Origin: Erigeron canadensis
Taxonomy: Eukaryota; Streptophyta; Magnoliopsida; Asterales; Asteraceae
Length of the DNA stretch: 64,000 nucleotides
Assembly: GCF_010389155.1 (NCBI RefSeq)
Contig: NC_057762.1
Coordinates: 4,079,513-4,143,512, forward strand
Direction: 5' to 3'
Of this stretch, positions 46,418 to 58,647 are shown in pieces. Both the position numbers and the translations under genes were made by a program. The first letter of the stretch is position 1, and the number at the start of each line of letters is the position of its first letter. The notes beneath the pieces are model-generated. The model did not search any database, had not been told where the DNA came from, and saw only the letters and a program-made list of their open reading frames with translations.

Positions 46418-46720
46418 TTTTTTTTTTTTTTGGAACAGCTGAGATTTTATTAATACTATACTTCGGCAAGATGCCGAAGCGAAGAAAAACAAAAGGCATA
46501 AATGCAATTACAATAAAAAAGACGGACTCATTGACCATATTGGCCAAGATAAACTAGCTTTCTTATTCCTACTAGAAATCCAAAAATAAGAATAAGAAAC
46601 AATAGATTGTAAAACATCACCACACGTTTCCTCACTACCCCGATGAAGGACTTGATTCCTATGCTTCCAAAGTGATCACCATAAAAGTTACTTCTGTCCT
46701 TTGCTCGTGTAATCATAGAA
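46418..46720 (-). pseudogene. 5'-truncated LINE 3' end with poly(A)
   Basis: On the minus strand a frame reads LWKHRNQVLHRGSE, then VSYSYFWISSRNKKASLSW, the typical C-terminal tail after the RT/zf-RVT region of plant L1 LINEs. It is followed by a short 3' UTR and a poly(A) tract of 14 (T run 46,418-46,431 on the plus strand). Only the last ~300 bases remain, as usual for 5'-truncated insertions. Confidence 0.65.
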
Positions 46721-46879
46721 GTTAAAAGATATGTATCAAGAAATAGAAGTAGTCTTTCTTGTCACATAGGAAAGTAGTAAATAGAAGAGGTAAAATAACA
46801 GTTAAAAAAGACAAAATCTTGTGAATCAGATATTGTTACGACCCTTCACATATGTACTCCAAGTTTTAATCTTGTGAAT

Positions 46880-47090
46880 CAGATTAAAGCTTAAAATGTC
46901 CCCTCTTAAGTTTGTGATGATGAACAATCATGGAAGCTAAACTGCTAAACTACAATTCACCACTGAAATCCCAATATCTTTGGTTTCACACCTGTTTTTG
47001 CCAAGAATTCATCAATGACACCAAACATCACAAGCTCAGCCTCTTTTCTTAATTGCTTCTGCCATACACATTAGGAGGGACTCTATTAAT
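46880..47090 (-). pseudogene. 3-ketoacyl-CoA synthase (KCS) fragment
   Basis: Minus-strand frames give CMAEA, then EAELVMFGVIDEFLAKTGVK, then KDIGISVVNCSLA and SMIVHHHKLKRGH. This matches the KCS region around the catalytic cysteine of the VVNCS motif (very-long-chain fatty acid elongase). Single-base frameshifts separate the pieces and the usual FNPTPSL segment is deleted. No further KCS sequence flanks it, so this is an isolated gene fragment. Confidence 0.65.
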
Positions 47091-47841
47091 GAATTCAAGC
47101 AAGTCAAGTAAATGATTTAAAATTAGAGTTATTTCACAGAATTAACACTCGAAACCAGCAAGAGAGGGGTAGATTTCTATTTGAGTTTCGGAAAAGAAAG
47201 GATAAAGGACTCTTCAAGACCACCTTTCAAGAATCTCTCTATGAAAATCAACAAGTAAACGACCCTATTGCAGTCGATCAATGGCACCAAACTGGTCGAG
47301 GACAGGTCGGGAAATAAAGAGTCGAAAAGAAGACCAAAAGGGTCGAACACACTTCAACAGAAATGAGATTAAACCTCAATTGATCCCAAAGAACATAAAC
47401 ATCTTGAAGCAAAAATGTCGACAATTTGGCAGCAAGAACAAGAGGTGATAAAAAAAAAAATACTTTCCATGAATTATAAGATAATTATATCCTAATTTTA
47501 CATACTTAAGCTTAACAGATTTCAACACATAAAAAAGATATACTATTTTATAAGCTCAGCATTTCAAAAAATTTTTAGAAATGATCTTAACATATTTGCT
47601 TCTACAAGACTACCAGTATCTTATATATTTTACCAAAATACCCCATACAAATCTGTATAAAAGGACACAGGCTATGTGAGTGTAAATACAAATTACGTGA
47701 AATCGTTACTCCTATAGAGTACAATTGCATAGAGCAGAAGGTATATCAATCCATGATGGGTCTAAGCAGGTAAATTGCAAGCTCACACCAAATAATCCAA
47801 CAGGTTATCCGGACTAATGTTGCAGTTGAGGTGTAATCTCA
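47091..47841. other. Intergenic and 3' UTR of the SpoU gene
   Basis: Contains words such as GGTCGA repeated near 47,270-47,350, reminiscent of transposon leader sequence, but nothing I can name. The last ~150 bases are probably the SpoU 3' UTR. Confidence 0.4.
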
Positions 47842-50800
47842 TCAAAGTTTAGATACAGTTCTACTCTTTCGTTTCGCATACTCATGTGCAATGCTTATTG
47901 AACTCCTGCTATGTCTTAAAGAAAACTCAGCAAGTAATATTTGCTTTTCTTCTGACGTTAGATCACCATGACAGCCCTTGATATAAAAAGAACATATCTG
48001 AGTGAGATTTGAGTTCCAAACACTAGTATGTAGTCTAGCAGATGTAGAAAAAAGAAATCAACTTCGCAAGAACGGGTGTAGTGGTCTTTTAATTCACAGA
48101 GACGTTCTTTCTCACCAAAATAAGCGTTTTACCATATTTTTTGCAAAACCAGTGACTTTTTTAACAAAAATTCAGGTGCAACCGCCAACCGGTGAGAAAA
48201 TTGCCACTCCAAAAATGATATATACGTTAGAACTGTGAGATGTTTGTTTACAGTTCAAATAGTTTATAAGCAGTGAACAGATTTAGAAGAGAGTGAAACT
48301 ACTAAAATCAAGTTAGTTCTTTTCTATAGTAAAATGTGTTTAGTTATGATTCTTACCAATCGTGAAGTTCTATCACACACGGCGTGATGCATAAGGATCC
48401 CAGAAGCAACAGAGACATTAAACGAGTCCACCATTCCTTTCATTGGAATACTACAATGCAAATCTGACATTTTCAAAGCTTTTTCACTAATCCCGCTGTA
48501 ACAATAAGCATTCAAGTCAGGATCAAGATAACCAAAGCAGATATATATACCCGAACAAAAATTTTTGAAGAAATGTCAGCATTTTATAGATCAAATCTGA
48601 ATTCCAAGTTATAAGATAAAAGTTTCAAAAATAGTTTATAGTAAATGAAACCCATACTTCATCTAACACCATAGAAACGAAATTTGCAAAATATAAGTTT
48701 CAAATGGCTGGGGACCAATATACAAATCTATGTAGTCGATTTCGGTGGTATACCGGTGGTATTTCGGTTTTCGGTCCTCCACTGGTATACCGGTATAGAT
48801 TTTTGTCTACAATTTCGGTACCGAGATTTTCGGTGAAATTTACCGAAATCTCACCGAAATCGGTCAAATTTAAGTCCAAATTTCGGTGGTATACCAGTTT
48901 TTCAGATTTTTTTTTTTTATTAAATTATTTTTGTCCAAACTAAAAAACAACATAAGAAACACTAAAATTTTAAAGTATTAACACTATTCTATCAGATATT
49001 GACACTTTTAAGCTTGACTTTGATATTTAGATTGAGTATTAACTTAATATACTTGTTTTTTGTGTGTATAATTGCAATCTTTTTGGTATATATAACATTT
49101 TTCATAATATTACGATTACCGAAATACCATTGAAATAACCGATATTTCAAATACCAGTCCTTGACCGAAAAACCGAAATTTTGGTCCTTAACTACTTAGA
49201 TACAAATAGCACACAAGTATGCAAACAAAATAGTGAGTTTTAAGAAACATGATCTACAGATCTTCCTACATCCGCCAACAATCGCAAAGATTTGACTTTC
49301 CTTTGTGAATTTCAGTAATACACTAGAAAAATGAATAAGATAGGAAATTCTCATTTGAGAGCTTCTAACTTCAACATTGTGGAAATAGACAATAACCATG
49401 CATGTAGGACTAAATTACTAAATCAACAAAGGAACCAGTTATGTTTGATATATGTGATGGGAAGCTTGTAATATCCCAAACAAAGCAGATAGAAAATGAT
49501 CTCAAGACTTGTAAGGTTCATCAAGCAATTGTGCTTTCATTGTGGAAGTTAAAGAAACAGAACAACAATTGAACAAGACAGAACCGTTGCAATGGGATCA
49601 ACTGCTTATAAACAGTCAACATCCAATGTTATACTACAGAAAATATGTATAATGCAAACAAATAATCATCAGATAGCTAATCATGGGTTTATCGCATATA
49701 AACCAACAATAAAGAAGGCAACACGTCATTAACTTATAAAAGAACAGCAAACGAAGCAGGAAATACTACCTGCCCTCGTTTCCAACGACTATAGCAGTCG
49801 GACTCGACCAATCCATATCATAAACCGAAACCTGAAAACATTCAAATAGAACACAGAGCTGATCACGTATATATTCTCCAAAATAGTGGACCTCAACATT
49901 AAAACAAAAGTTTTATTATGCTAAATATATAAATTAGCAAGTACCGTCTCCATCCCAAGATGGGTTGTGGCAATGCGGTAACCACGTGACTTCAAAACTT
50001 CAAAGCACTTTTCTACAGAATCCCAAAGCTCGATATCCAACCATTTCTCAGCACCCATACTGACATGACGATGCTCTCTATACCTACATTAATAACGAAA
50101 GACACATCTTTACTCAAATATGAACCAACCAATTTTCATACAAACCTGACGTTTCTAATTTCTATTACTTTTATAAAATGGATCAAAAACGCAAACAAAA
50201 GTCACCTCAGACGGGTTAACACCTTTTGCTACTGTTGTCCGACACAACATGAACAGACTGAAAACCTAAAGCATCCGCCGAACGAAACACAGCAGAAACA
50301 TTTCCAGCATCCGACAACCCCTCAACGACCAAACAAACAGAATAAGTCCTGTTATCCACAACATTCTTAAACCTCTCTTTCCTCAAATTCATCAGAGAAT
50401 CGTCAACCGCATCCAACACCTCTCGACTACTCAAATACGTATCTCCAGTTTTAAACCTATCCAAATACGGAAACCAACGGTTCGACAACTCAGGTTCAGT
50501 CCTCCTCTCCATTTTCATAAAACTAGTGACATCATCATTTGTGTTTCTCCATATTAAATCCCTAACTGTTTTATTTTCAATTTGATCCTCTTCTTCATCG
50601 TCGAACGAAACGGACGGTTGAACCGATCCGTACGATCGTACGGAATGATGGTAGGGTTTAAGCTTAAATCCTAGACATTTCAACATACATACATTTAAAT
50701 TAAATCTATCTGAAATACATATAAATATATATACATGCTATTTTATAATTATATATATTATATAAATGAAAATGAATATATATTATACAGATATAGATAC

Positions 50801-50955
50801 ATATAAATGATATATAAATGAGGAAAGTGACCTGAGATGTGAGAGTGAAGGCGGTTGAGTGGAAAGTGTACGGAGGGGGTACAATTGTTAAAGCGTGTGG
50901 TACTAAAGTCTAAACATGAGAGGGGGCACCGCCGGAGGATTCTGCACGCGCTCAT
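47842..50955 (-). CDS. SpoU/TrmH-family tRNA/rRNA 2'-O-methyltransferase
   Basis: SAM-dependent ribose methyltransferase of the SPOUT class. Exons on the minus strand: 50955-50832, 50709-50223, 50077-49945, 49831-49770, 48495-48357 and 47976-47842, all GT-AG and in phase, giving 359 aa. The three SpoU motifs are present: motif 1 NVSAVFRSADALGF (from about residue 178, Arg184), motif 2 GNEGSG (265-270) and motif 3 IPMKGMVDSFNVSVASG (285-301, with Ser293 and Asn295). The first exon (MSACRILRRCPLSC…) is basic, rich in Ser/Arg and lacks acidic residues, as in mitochondrial or plastid targeting peptides. It splices in frame onto the internal ATG at 50,686, which could serve as an alternative start (310 aa). 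Closest class is TrmH, tRNA Gm18, but the substrate cannot be set from sequence. Confidence 0.88.
48700..49195. mobile_element. Repeat element in SpoU intron with CCGAAATTTCGG-type words
   Basis: About 500 bases rich in TTTCGGTGGTATACCGG, ACCGAAAT and similar self-complementary words. The outer ends (CTATGTAGTCGATTTCGG and, inverted, CTAAGTAGTTAAGGACC…TTTCGG) are imperfectly inverted. Probably a non-autonomous DNA transposon; target duplication not identified. Confidence 0.45.
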
Positions 50956-51114
50956 TGTGAGTGTGTATTCGGCGACGGCGTAACGGCGGAGAAAAGAGAG
51001 GATGAACGGATAACAGAAGATGGATGACAGGCAATGGTAAAGTTGCACAGTGGTCCCTAAACTAATGCTGATGTCCAATTTAGTCATATTTATGTAATTC
51101 TCTATTTAAAAAAA

Positions 51115-51527
51115 CGAGGAAAGGTATCCGCACGTTACGGCTGTGATGGCGGTCGTGGCGCTGGTGGTGATGGGATGATCTACCTTACGGGCTCCACCTT
51201 TAGCCGTACGGGATCTACTCTCAGATTTAAAAATTTGTCGAAAGTACATCGAATGAACTCTCTAATGAAAAAACATGAAATTTTAAGAATACCTATATGA
51301 TTTTTATAATTTATCGATATACGGTTTTTGAGATAAAAATTTTTGAATGAATTAATGGAATAAAATAATTTATGCAGGAGAGAGAAGAAAAAAAATGGGT
51401 CATTGAGATTCACTCGTATAATTATTTTAGGTAAATATTGAATAGATATGAGGGACATTTTGAGAAAATAAATGTTGAAATTTAAAATGTAAGACAAATG
51501 CTATTTGCTTTATAATAGAAGTATAGA
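51115..51527 (-). mobile_element. Helitron-like element, CTCG-ending (413 bp)
   Basis: The minus strand starts A|TCTATACTTCTATTATAAAGC and ends with the hairpin segment CCGTAACGTGCGG, then ATACCTTTC, then CTCG followed by T. It shares long interior sequence (around TTCTTAAAATTTCATG and ATACTTTCGACGA) with the copies at 58,648-59,121 and 60,465-60,838. Confidence 0.65.
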
Positions 51528-51535
51528 TAGTATAG

Positions 51536-51828
51536 ATTATCACGTTACCCGCGCAATGCGACGGTGGTTGTTGTGGCGACAATGTGGTGTTGGGGCGACT
51601 GTTGGTGGTAGATGAGGCGTCGAGTGATGTAGATAGTTGATGTAAAAGTAATTGATGTAAAGAGTTAATGAAGATATGTTTAAAGATAAAAGATTGGTAG
51701 TGTAATTTAAATATTAATGTTAAGGGATAGTGTTGTTGAAAATATTTTAAAGAGTGCTAGGTGAAAATATTACATATTTTTCAACACTTTCAAAAATTAA
51801 GTGTTATATTGTTAAAATATAGTATAGA
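51536..51828 (-). mobile_element. Non-autonomous Helitron, CTAG family
   Basis: The minus strand starts A|TCTATACTATATTTTAAC. Its 3' hairpin zone is CGTCGCATTGCGCGGGTAAC. The terminal CTAG has decayed, so the left boundary is approximate. Confidence 0.55.
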
Positions 51829-52504
51829 TAATTCTCTTTTTAGGAAATTACTCATATATTAACGTATCAGTGCATCGTGTAGAAGATAACTATTATAAAA
51901 GGATATCACTGTGCTGTCTCGAATGCTAACTACAATATTAACTACTAACTACTAATTCGCTGCTAAAAAAATTAACTAAAGGAATGATTTAAATGTTTTA
52001 TGAACATAGAACGTAACAACGATGAAAGTTATTATATATTAAAAAATGTTATATATATAACGTTAGATGGAAATAATCAAATCGAAACGTTTAAAAGTAA
52101 AAAACCATAACTTTGTAAAAGTTGTTTCATGATGAAATTAGGGAATCAAAAGTTTAGTGTTAATAAAATGAAAACGAAAATTTTGATATGTGGCAAAAAT
52201 TAAAAGATATAAACTTTAGGGGGTTAAAATAAAAATTGATAGAATTTATTATGTGTTTAGGGTTTAGGGTTTAGGGGGTTAAAATAAAACTTGTACATTT
52301 AATTCATAAAAAACTTATAAATTCATATAAATTTTTAGTACATATGTAATTATGTTTTTTATATAAGTAGTAAAATAGTTAAACGCGTAAATTTCACATT
52401 TAAAATATATGTGAATAGTAAATTTGTCGGTTTTTTCTTATAAGGGTAAACTTACCACTTAAAATATATGTAAATGTGATATTTGTCACTCAATTCTTAT
52501 AATA

Positions 52505-52834
52505 TTAGATTGGTGCTCGCGCAATGCAGCGGTAGTAACGACGACAGTGATGGTGTGGTTATTACGTAAAAGTAATTTCATTGCGGTCGGAGATATGATG
52601 AATTGTTGTGTGGGATAAAAAAAAGTGGGGGGGAGGGAGATGAATTTTGAGTTAGAGTTTTTGCTATGTGTTTCTGTGTGATGAAGAGTTAGAGGTTGAA
52701 TTCTTTTTAAAGACATTTTAGTCCCAATCTATAAAATAGAAATAAGGATGTATTAAGATGAAGGGTAAATATGTCATTTCAATTTCTTAAAATTAAGGAG
52801 GGAATGAGGAGTTTCCTTTATAAAAAAGTATAGA
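52505..52834 (-). mobile_element. Non-autonomous Helitron (330 bp)
   Basis: The minus strand starts A|TCTATACTTTTTTATAAAGG and ends CCGCTGCATTGCGCGAGCAC, then CAAT and CTAA followed by T, a valid CTRR end. Confidence 0.65.
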
Positions 52835-52835
52835 T

Positions 52836-53140
52836 ATAGAAATGTACCTCATCTTTAAGTAATTAAGAACTTAAAAGACTATATTACTCTTATTGCATTT
52901 ACATCATCTATATACAACATACTTAATTAGACTAAAATAGCTCTTAAAATATCTATTCTAGCTTTAATAAAATAATATACAACGTATCCCTAAACTCTTG
53001 AAATAACTAAACTATCCTTATTAAATCACATGCTTTTACAATAATAACACATTTTTACCCATCGCTGCCACCGCCACCACCTATTTTTGTCCCCACCCAC
53101 CACTAACCATCATTGCCGTATTGTGCGGGTACACTTCTGG
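52836..53140 (+). mobile_element. Non-autonomous Helitron, CTGG-ending
   Basis: The plus-strand 3' end reads GCCGTATTGTGCGGG, then TACACTT and CTGG followed by T, a valid CTRR end. The 5' end near 52,836 is not clean, so that boundary is approximate. CCACC-rich interior. Confidence 0.55.
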
Positions 53141-53188
53141 TGTATATATGTGTGTGTGTTTGTGTATAGTTAAAAAACGAGAGATTGT

Positions 53189-53415
53189 ACCAATGGGGTG
53201 AACTCCTAGTGGTTACGTCATAATGTGACCACATGGACCCATAAATAAAGGCTACGGGTCACAGATTCAAAAATTGTCAAAAGAAATATAAAAACTATAT
53301 CTTGTGATTTCATGTGTGAGGATGGTGAGTTATCGGACATGAGTTATATGGGTGTGTGTTTTGGGTACCAAAATGGTACATGTGACCAGAGAGTTCCCAC
53401 CCACTATTTTTTTTT
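53189..53415 (+). mobile_element. Possible SINE with T-rich tail
   Basis: GGGGTGAACTCCTAGTGGTTACGTC resembles a tRNA-like A-box region and CACAGATTCAAA a weak B box. It ends in a short T run at 53,406. Promoter boxes are divergent. Confidence 0.35.
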
Positions 53416-54088
53416 AAAAACGAGAGATTATTCTTTTCAATGAAACAGAAATACAATTATGTAAACTTTTTTATGGGTCTTGGTAGCTACACAGTTAGTG
53501 TTTAAAATAATTGTTATTATCATAAAGTTTAGGGGTAAACTTTTAATATGAAAATGTATATTATTTTTATACACGTTAAATAAAGTTATAAAGGTATTTT
53601 TTTTTTCTATTTTTTTTATTAATAAACAAATAGTTTTCAATATTTTAATTTTAAATAAATTAAGAAGATTTTGATTTGTGTCGCCATTATGACCTAAATA
53701 AATCATCGTTTACTAATAATTGAAACGCAACACGATAGGGCTTGCAGTTGCACAATAGTGATTGTATATATGTATCCTGCCCGCCCGCCATATATATATA
53801 TTGTGATCAAAAATGAACAAGGCATATAGTACTACTATTCCGGCTGGCAATGAAGGATCCACTTCCGTCAACAAAAATGACAAGCGTTTTGAGATCAAAA
53901 AGTGGAACGCTATTTCTCAATGGGCATAGGGTACGTAACTTTTTTTTTCTTTCTTTTTTTTTTTTTTTCATTTTCTTTCTTTTTATTATTAATTGATTAT
54001 GATTATTTTTGTTTGCTTTTTAATGGTTTTTGTTCAGAATTAGATGTGGACACATGCGCAATATGTAGGAACCATATCATGATGGAGT

Positions 54089-55351
54089 GTCAGTATTTCC
54101 TTCCTTTGACTCGTTTTTTTTCTTTATATATTTTCATGTATGTTGCTCGTATATTTTATATCTAACATTTGTTCCTATTTATTTTCATTTTTCAAGATTG
54201 CTTGTATTCGACTAATACAACTTTTAACATAAAATATTAACTAAAATAATCATATAAAAATATTGATCAAGTTCGGTACCAATAAATCATAAATGCCACA
54301 ATGATATTTGGTTTTATTTTGATGTATAATTAAGTTTGCTTTGTAAATTTTCATGTATCAGTTTATAAGCTTGTTCGAATTCTTTTGGATCGACTTTATT
54401 TATGTTGATCTGATCTGATCTTATCTTATTTATAATCAATCCTCTTAGGTGTTGGATCAATTTATTTTATTCAACAATTTTATAAGTTTTTCGGAATCCT
54501 ATTTATTTCGTTTACAATACATAGGATCGAGTTATAAAGTATATCGTTAAATATGTTTACCATATCTACCAATAAACTAAAACAAAATCGACATGTTCTT
54601 AAAACGACAAGTGGCATAATTTTTGATCGTCCCTTTAATTTATTATTTTGATAAATTAGCTTTTTTAGTTTTATATAAATTCAACATTCTTATTAGACTT
54701 AAAACTAAACTCTATTTTGTTAAATTATTTTTTTGGTGGTATATAAATTCAATCTCCTTGTTAGACTTATAACTAAACCCTAACTCTTAGCTTATTGATA
54801 CAAAATATATTATAACTTTATTTGATTGATATTTTTCTCATTAATGAATTGTCTATTTTTTATTCTCAATTTTTTAACCCCTATTACTTATATTAATTAT
54901 AATAAGTTATTAATATGAATGCTTCAAAATTTTGAGTTTACCATCTGAAATCACAAGGCTATTTGTCATCATCTACTATGTTTACAAGTTCTGATTTTGA
55001 TGTGGTTTCAAACATTTTAAGGTAAATCTAAAATTTTAACTAAACATATATTATATTTATCATTATTGTTTATTATGAATTAGCTTCGTTCATCGATTTA
55101 CCTTAACCACAATTTATTTCATATTCACGAATCATGTAAGAGGCATATTTGAATTTATTTATGATACAACGATGTACGGGTATTAGGACTAGTTGAAGTA
55201 TATAATTAACTACGGATTTATGGGTTTATCATCGAAGAAAGTTTAATATAGTTTTATTTCATTTTTAGCCTTTTGTTTTTGGTTCCAATTGAAAAACTCA
55301 TCAATTTTGTGTTTTCATCTAATAACCTAACAATTGACTTATGACGTACAG
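54089..55351 (+). other. Intron 2 of the RBX1-like gene
   Basis: A 1.26-kb AT-rich intron; no transposon terminus recognised. Confidence 0.6.
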
Positions 55352-55861
55352 GCATTGAATGTCAGGCTAACCAAGGTAGCTCCACTAGTAAGGAGTGCAC
55401 AGTTGCTTGGGGTAATTTCAATTTATCAAGTTTCCTGTTAATTCAAATGTTGAAATTAAGTCAAATAATTAGGGAAAAACTCTCCAAGGCAAAGTGACGT
55501 CCTGAAAATTTATACTATTTTTTCCTTTTGGTGAAGACTTTTTCGTCGTAGAGAGTTTGTTGACCTGAAAAGTCAAAAGCTACTATATTAGCGACATTCG
55601 GGTTTGACTATATATCAGCCAAAAAATTTTAATTGAATGCTAGCCTAGCTAAGCTACATGTACATATATTGTGAAAAGTAGTAGTGGGCTCATGATGAAA
55701 CTTGTTATCAACGATTAAAAAGAAAGTATTAAGCCCAACAGGCCGGCCTCTTTCAATGTCGTTTTCATGAATTAACCAACTTTATCTTATAGCTACTGAT
55801 GATCCTGTTGCATATATAAATGGTCCTATATATTCTCATCACATACATTTCATATAATTGA

Positions 55862-56053
<192 letters not shown>

Positions 56054-56061
56054 TAATTTAA

Positions 56062-56187
56062 GGGGGGTGTTTGGCCTTTTGGGTTGCGTTCTCAAAATAG
56101 ATTTTGTGTTGACTTTTTCTGATTATTTGTGTTTTATAAACGTAATAATCAGATAATCACTTCAAAACGCAACTCCAAACACCCCCT
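56062..56187. mobile_element. Short MITE in RBX1-like intron 4
   Basis: The ends GGGGGGTGTTTGG and CCAAACACCCCCT are inverted, with a further inner match (TTGCGTT / AACGCAA). It resembles GGGGTGTTTGG-type plant MITEs. The target duplication is ambiguous because the flanks are AATTAA-like. Confidence 0.65.
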
Positions 56188-56366
56188 AATTAAGCTTATA
56201 ATTAACTGCCGCCCGCGATATATGTTACTACTACTAATACTACTACTAGTACTCTATGTATATATATGACATGGTAGTCGATCACATGATTTATGTAATT
56301 TTGTTTGTTCGTTTGTCTTAATTTCCAGATTCCAGTGAATGGGAATTCCAGAAGTATGGTCATTAG

Positions 56367-57434
56367 AAAGTTTCTGCCAACATATGTGTATTTACTAGCT
56401 ATATCCCTTTTTTTATTTTCAGAACCTATCATTCCCCGTTGTTACACTTACTAGCTTCCTTAATAATATTGACCAATGAACATATATGGCGCACTTATTT
56501 TTTAATTTTTCACCCAGGCCGATTATTTTGAACTTATATATGGATGTCAGGATTAAAAAATGTACGTGTATTGGTGATGATTTTGGTTATATTGTTACTT
56601 GTTTACCTATTCATTAATTTAATTATTATGTTTATGTATGGTATTTGAAGTTTACCCTAAATGACTGGTTTTTTAAAGATTTATACTACTCATTTTTGAA
56701 GTTGCTATATTTCCACTTGGATCTTTGGTCAAAAGAATTCTGAATTCGGTCATTTTTATAGCATATTGAGGGATTTAAAAATTGAGAAATATATGTTCAT
56801 AATCAAATATATTCATTTTTAATTTAGAATACAAACCAAATGAGAACATAGTTTATTATAAAATAAACTTTGTGATCCTATATTTATATTGAAAATGATA
56901 AATAAAGCAGTTGTGCTTAACTTAACGTGTATAAAAAAATTGTACCTTTTGGTATAAAAAACTCACCCCTTGAACTTTATCTTAAGTGTACAACTATTTA
57001 ATGCATCTTAATAACACCCCCTTTAAAACTTCGTTTAGCAAAACCCTATTTATATATAGATTAGTTATTGTAAAATTAAAGTTATTGTAAAACAAATAGG
57101 AAGAATTTGTCATCATAGGATTCATCAACCAAGATTAAAATCGGTATTGAAAAAATGATGGTATGTATGTTTATGATTAGTTGAAAGTGTAATGGGATGG
57201 TTATTGCCATATAAGAGTTATCGAAAGAGTGTCATTACTTTTCTTTTAAGACCTAGGTTGTGTTTGGTATGGATGAATGAGACATAGAATGGAAAGAAGT
57301 ATTGCATTCTGTTAAAAAAGATGCATTTGGTAGGGATTTGAAAAAAGAAAGGTCCATTGTCATTCCTTTTCATAACTCTTTTTTTCCATTCTGTGTGAAA
57401 GCTTATGTTGTTACCTCATTACCTAATCAATAAA
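56367..57434. other. Intergenic, no gene seen
   Basis: AT-rich. Around 57,250-57,410, TGTTTGGTATGGATGAATGAG and a partly complementary CCATTCTGTG region suggest a decayed MITE. Confidence 0.4.
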
Positions 57435-57839
57435 GGTTAACTAGTATGGTATTCACGCGTTCTACCATACCTCTAAACAAGATCCGGCTAAAAGCATAAA
57501 CTTGAAATTGCTTTGGTTGTTTGAGAGTAGGGGTTTATTATGTTGATGGGTTATAAAATTTGAGTGTAACTCAATATGGTTTGAATCATAATCATTATTA
57601 GAAATCTCTCATTCACGTCTTGCTCCAATCTTTTCCATTGAATCTCCACGTCACCTGATGTCCTACCTATAAGAACAATTGTAAGACACACAAATAAGAC
57701 AATAAAAACGTGAATGATAGATTTCAAATAACCCATCAACATAGTAAACCCCTACTCTCAAACAAACAACCAAAGCAATTTCAAGTTTCCACCTTTAGCC
57801 GGATCTTGTTTAGAGGCGTGAATACCATACTAGTTTACC
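57435..57839. mobile_element. Foldback element with ~115-bp inverted arms
   Basis: The left arm (57,435-57,552, starting GGTTAACTAGTATGGTATTC) is inverted at about 57,730-57,839 (read inverted: GGTAAACTAGTATGGTATTC). Both contain AACAAGATCCGGCTAAA and AACTTGAAATTGCTTTGG. The unique centre is about 175 bp. Confidence 0.75.
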
Positions 57840-58374
57840 ACTATCATGTCATCAAACGTGTTTATGAGGCCTTTAAATTTGACTGAATATATATATATAT
57901 ATATAGCACTTCATTTTTAAAAAAAATTGCAATAAAAAAAACATCCTTAATTTTTAGAGAAAATGTCACAAATAGTCCCTGTGGTTTGTTATATTTGCAT
58001 TTTAGAGATGAAAACCTTTAAATAGATGAAAACTAAATAGATTCCCTTTAGTAGGAAATTTGTGTACATAGGTTACTTTTTATTAATATTTCCTTATAAA
58101 ATATGATGTATATCCAAAATATTGAAACAATCAACTATATATTATTGAGCTATGTGATACTAATACTTCATTTTAGTACAATGAATGGTTTTATGAATGG
58201 TCCAGTGTTCATACTAATGCATTGATCGATATATGCGCCTTACGATTCTTGCATACACAATATTTTAAACGTATGACATGTTAGAAGTTAGATAACTAGA
58301 TTTATACAATTGTCAAATACACATGTTGTTTATGAATATCTATCTATATCTATACTATTTATATTATATTAAAT
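57840..58374. other. Intergenic, no gene seen
   Basis: AT-rich, with a short (AT)n near 57,885. A Helitron-like start (A|TCTATACTATTTATA) sits at 58,349 without a matching 3' end. Confidence 0.35.
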
Positions 58375-58590
58375 CTTTTGAACAACCAGTCGGTATTCGA
58401 CATCGGGGGACACCTCACCGTATAATGGTGAAGCCTTGCACGTACTCTAGACTACGAGATGTAGACCATAAACCGTTACAGGTGATTCAAAGGAAAAACC
58501 CCCTGGACATGTCACTATAGGGAGTCGAACCCATGACCTGGGGTAAACTAGGGATTACTCCAACCAGTTGATCTATCCTTCATTGTCATA
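58375..58590 (-). mobile_element. SINE (tRNA-derived)
   Basis: On the minus strand the A-box region GGATAGATCAACTGGTTGG is followed by a near-perfect B box (GGGTTCGACTCCC, 58,520-58,532). A body of about 150 bases follows, ending near TTGTTCAAAAGATTTAA. Confidence 0.6.
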
Positions 58591-58647
58591 AATCAAATCT
58601 ACTTTTCAACATTAAACATTCAATAATATACATTTATACTATCTATA

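Noticed and set aside
50065..50370. 101-aa plus-strand ORF
   Set aside because: Antisense to SpoU exons and intron 1-2 boundary.
52250..52280. Telomere-like GGGTTTAGGGTTTAGGG
   Set aside because: Only about three units; short interstitial telomere-like runs are common and carry no further signal here.
58520..58580. Functional tRNA gene
   Set aside because: Only A and B boxes are tRNA-like; no cloverleaf or acceptor stem. Called as a SINE.
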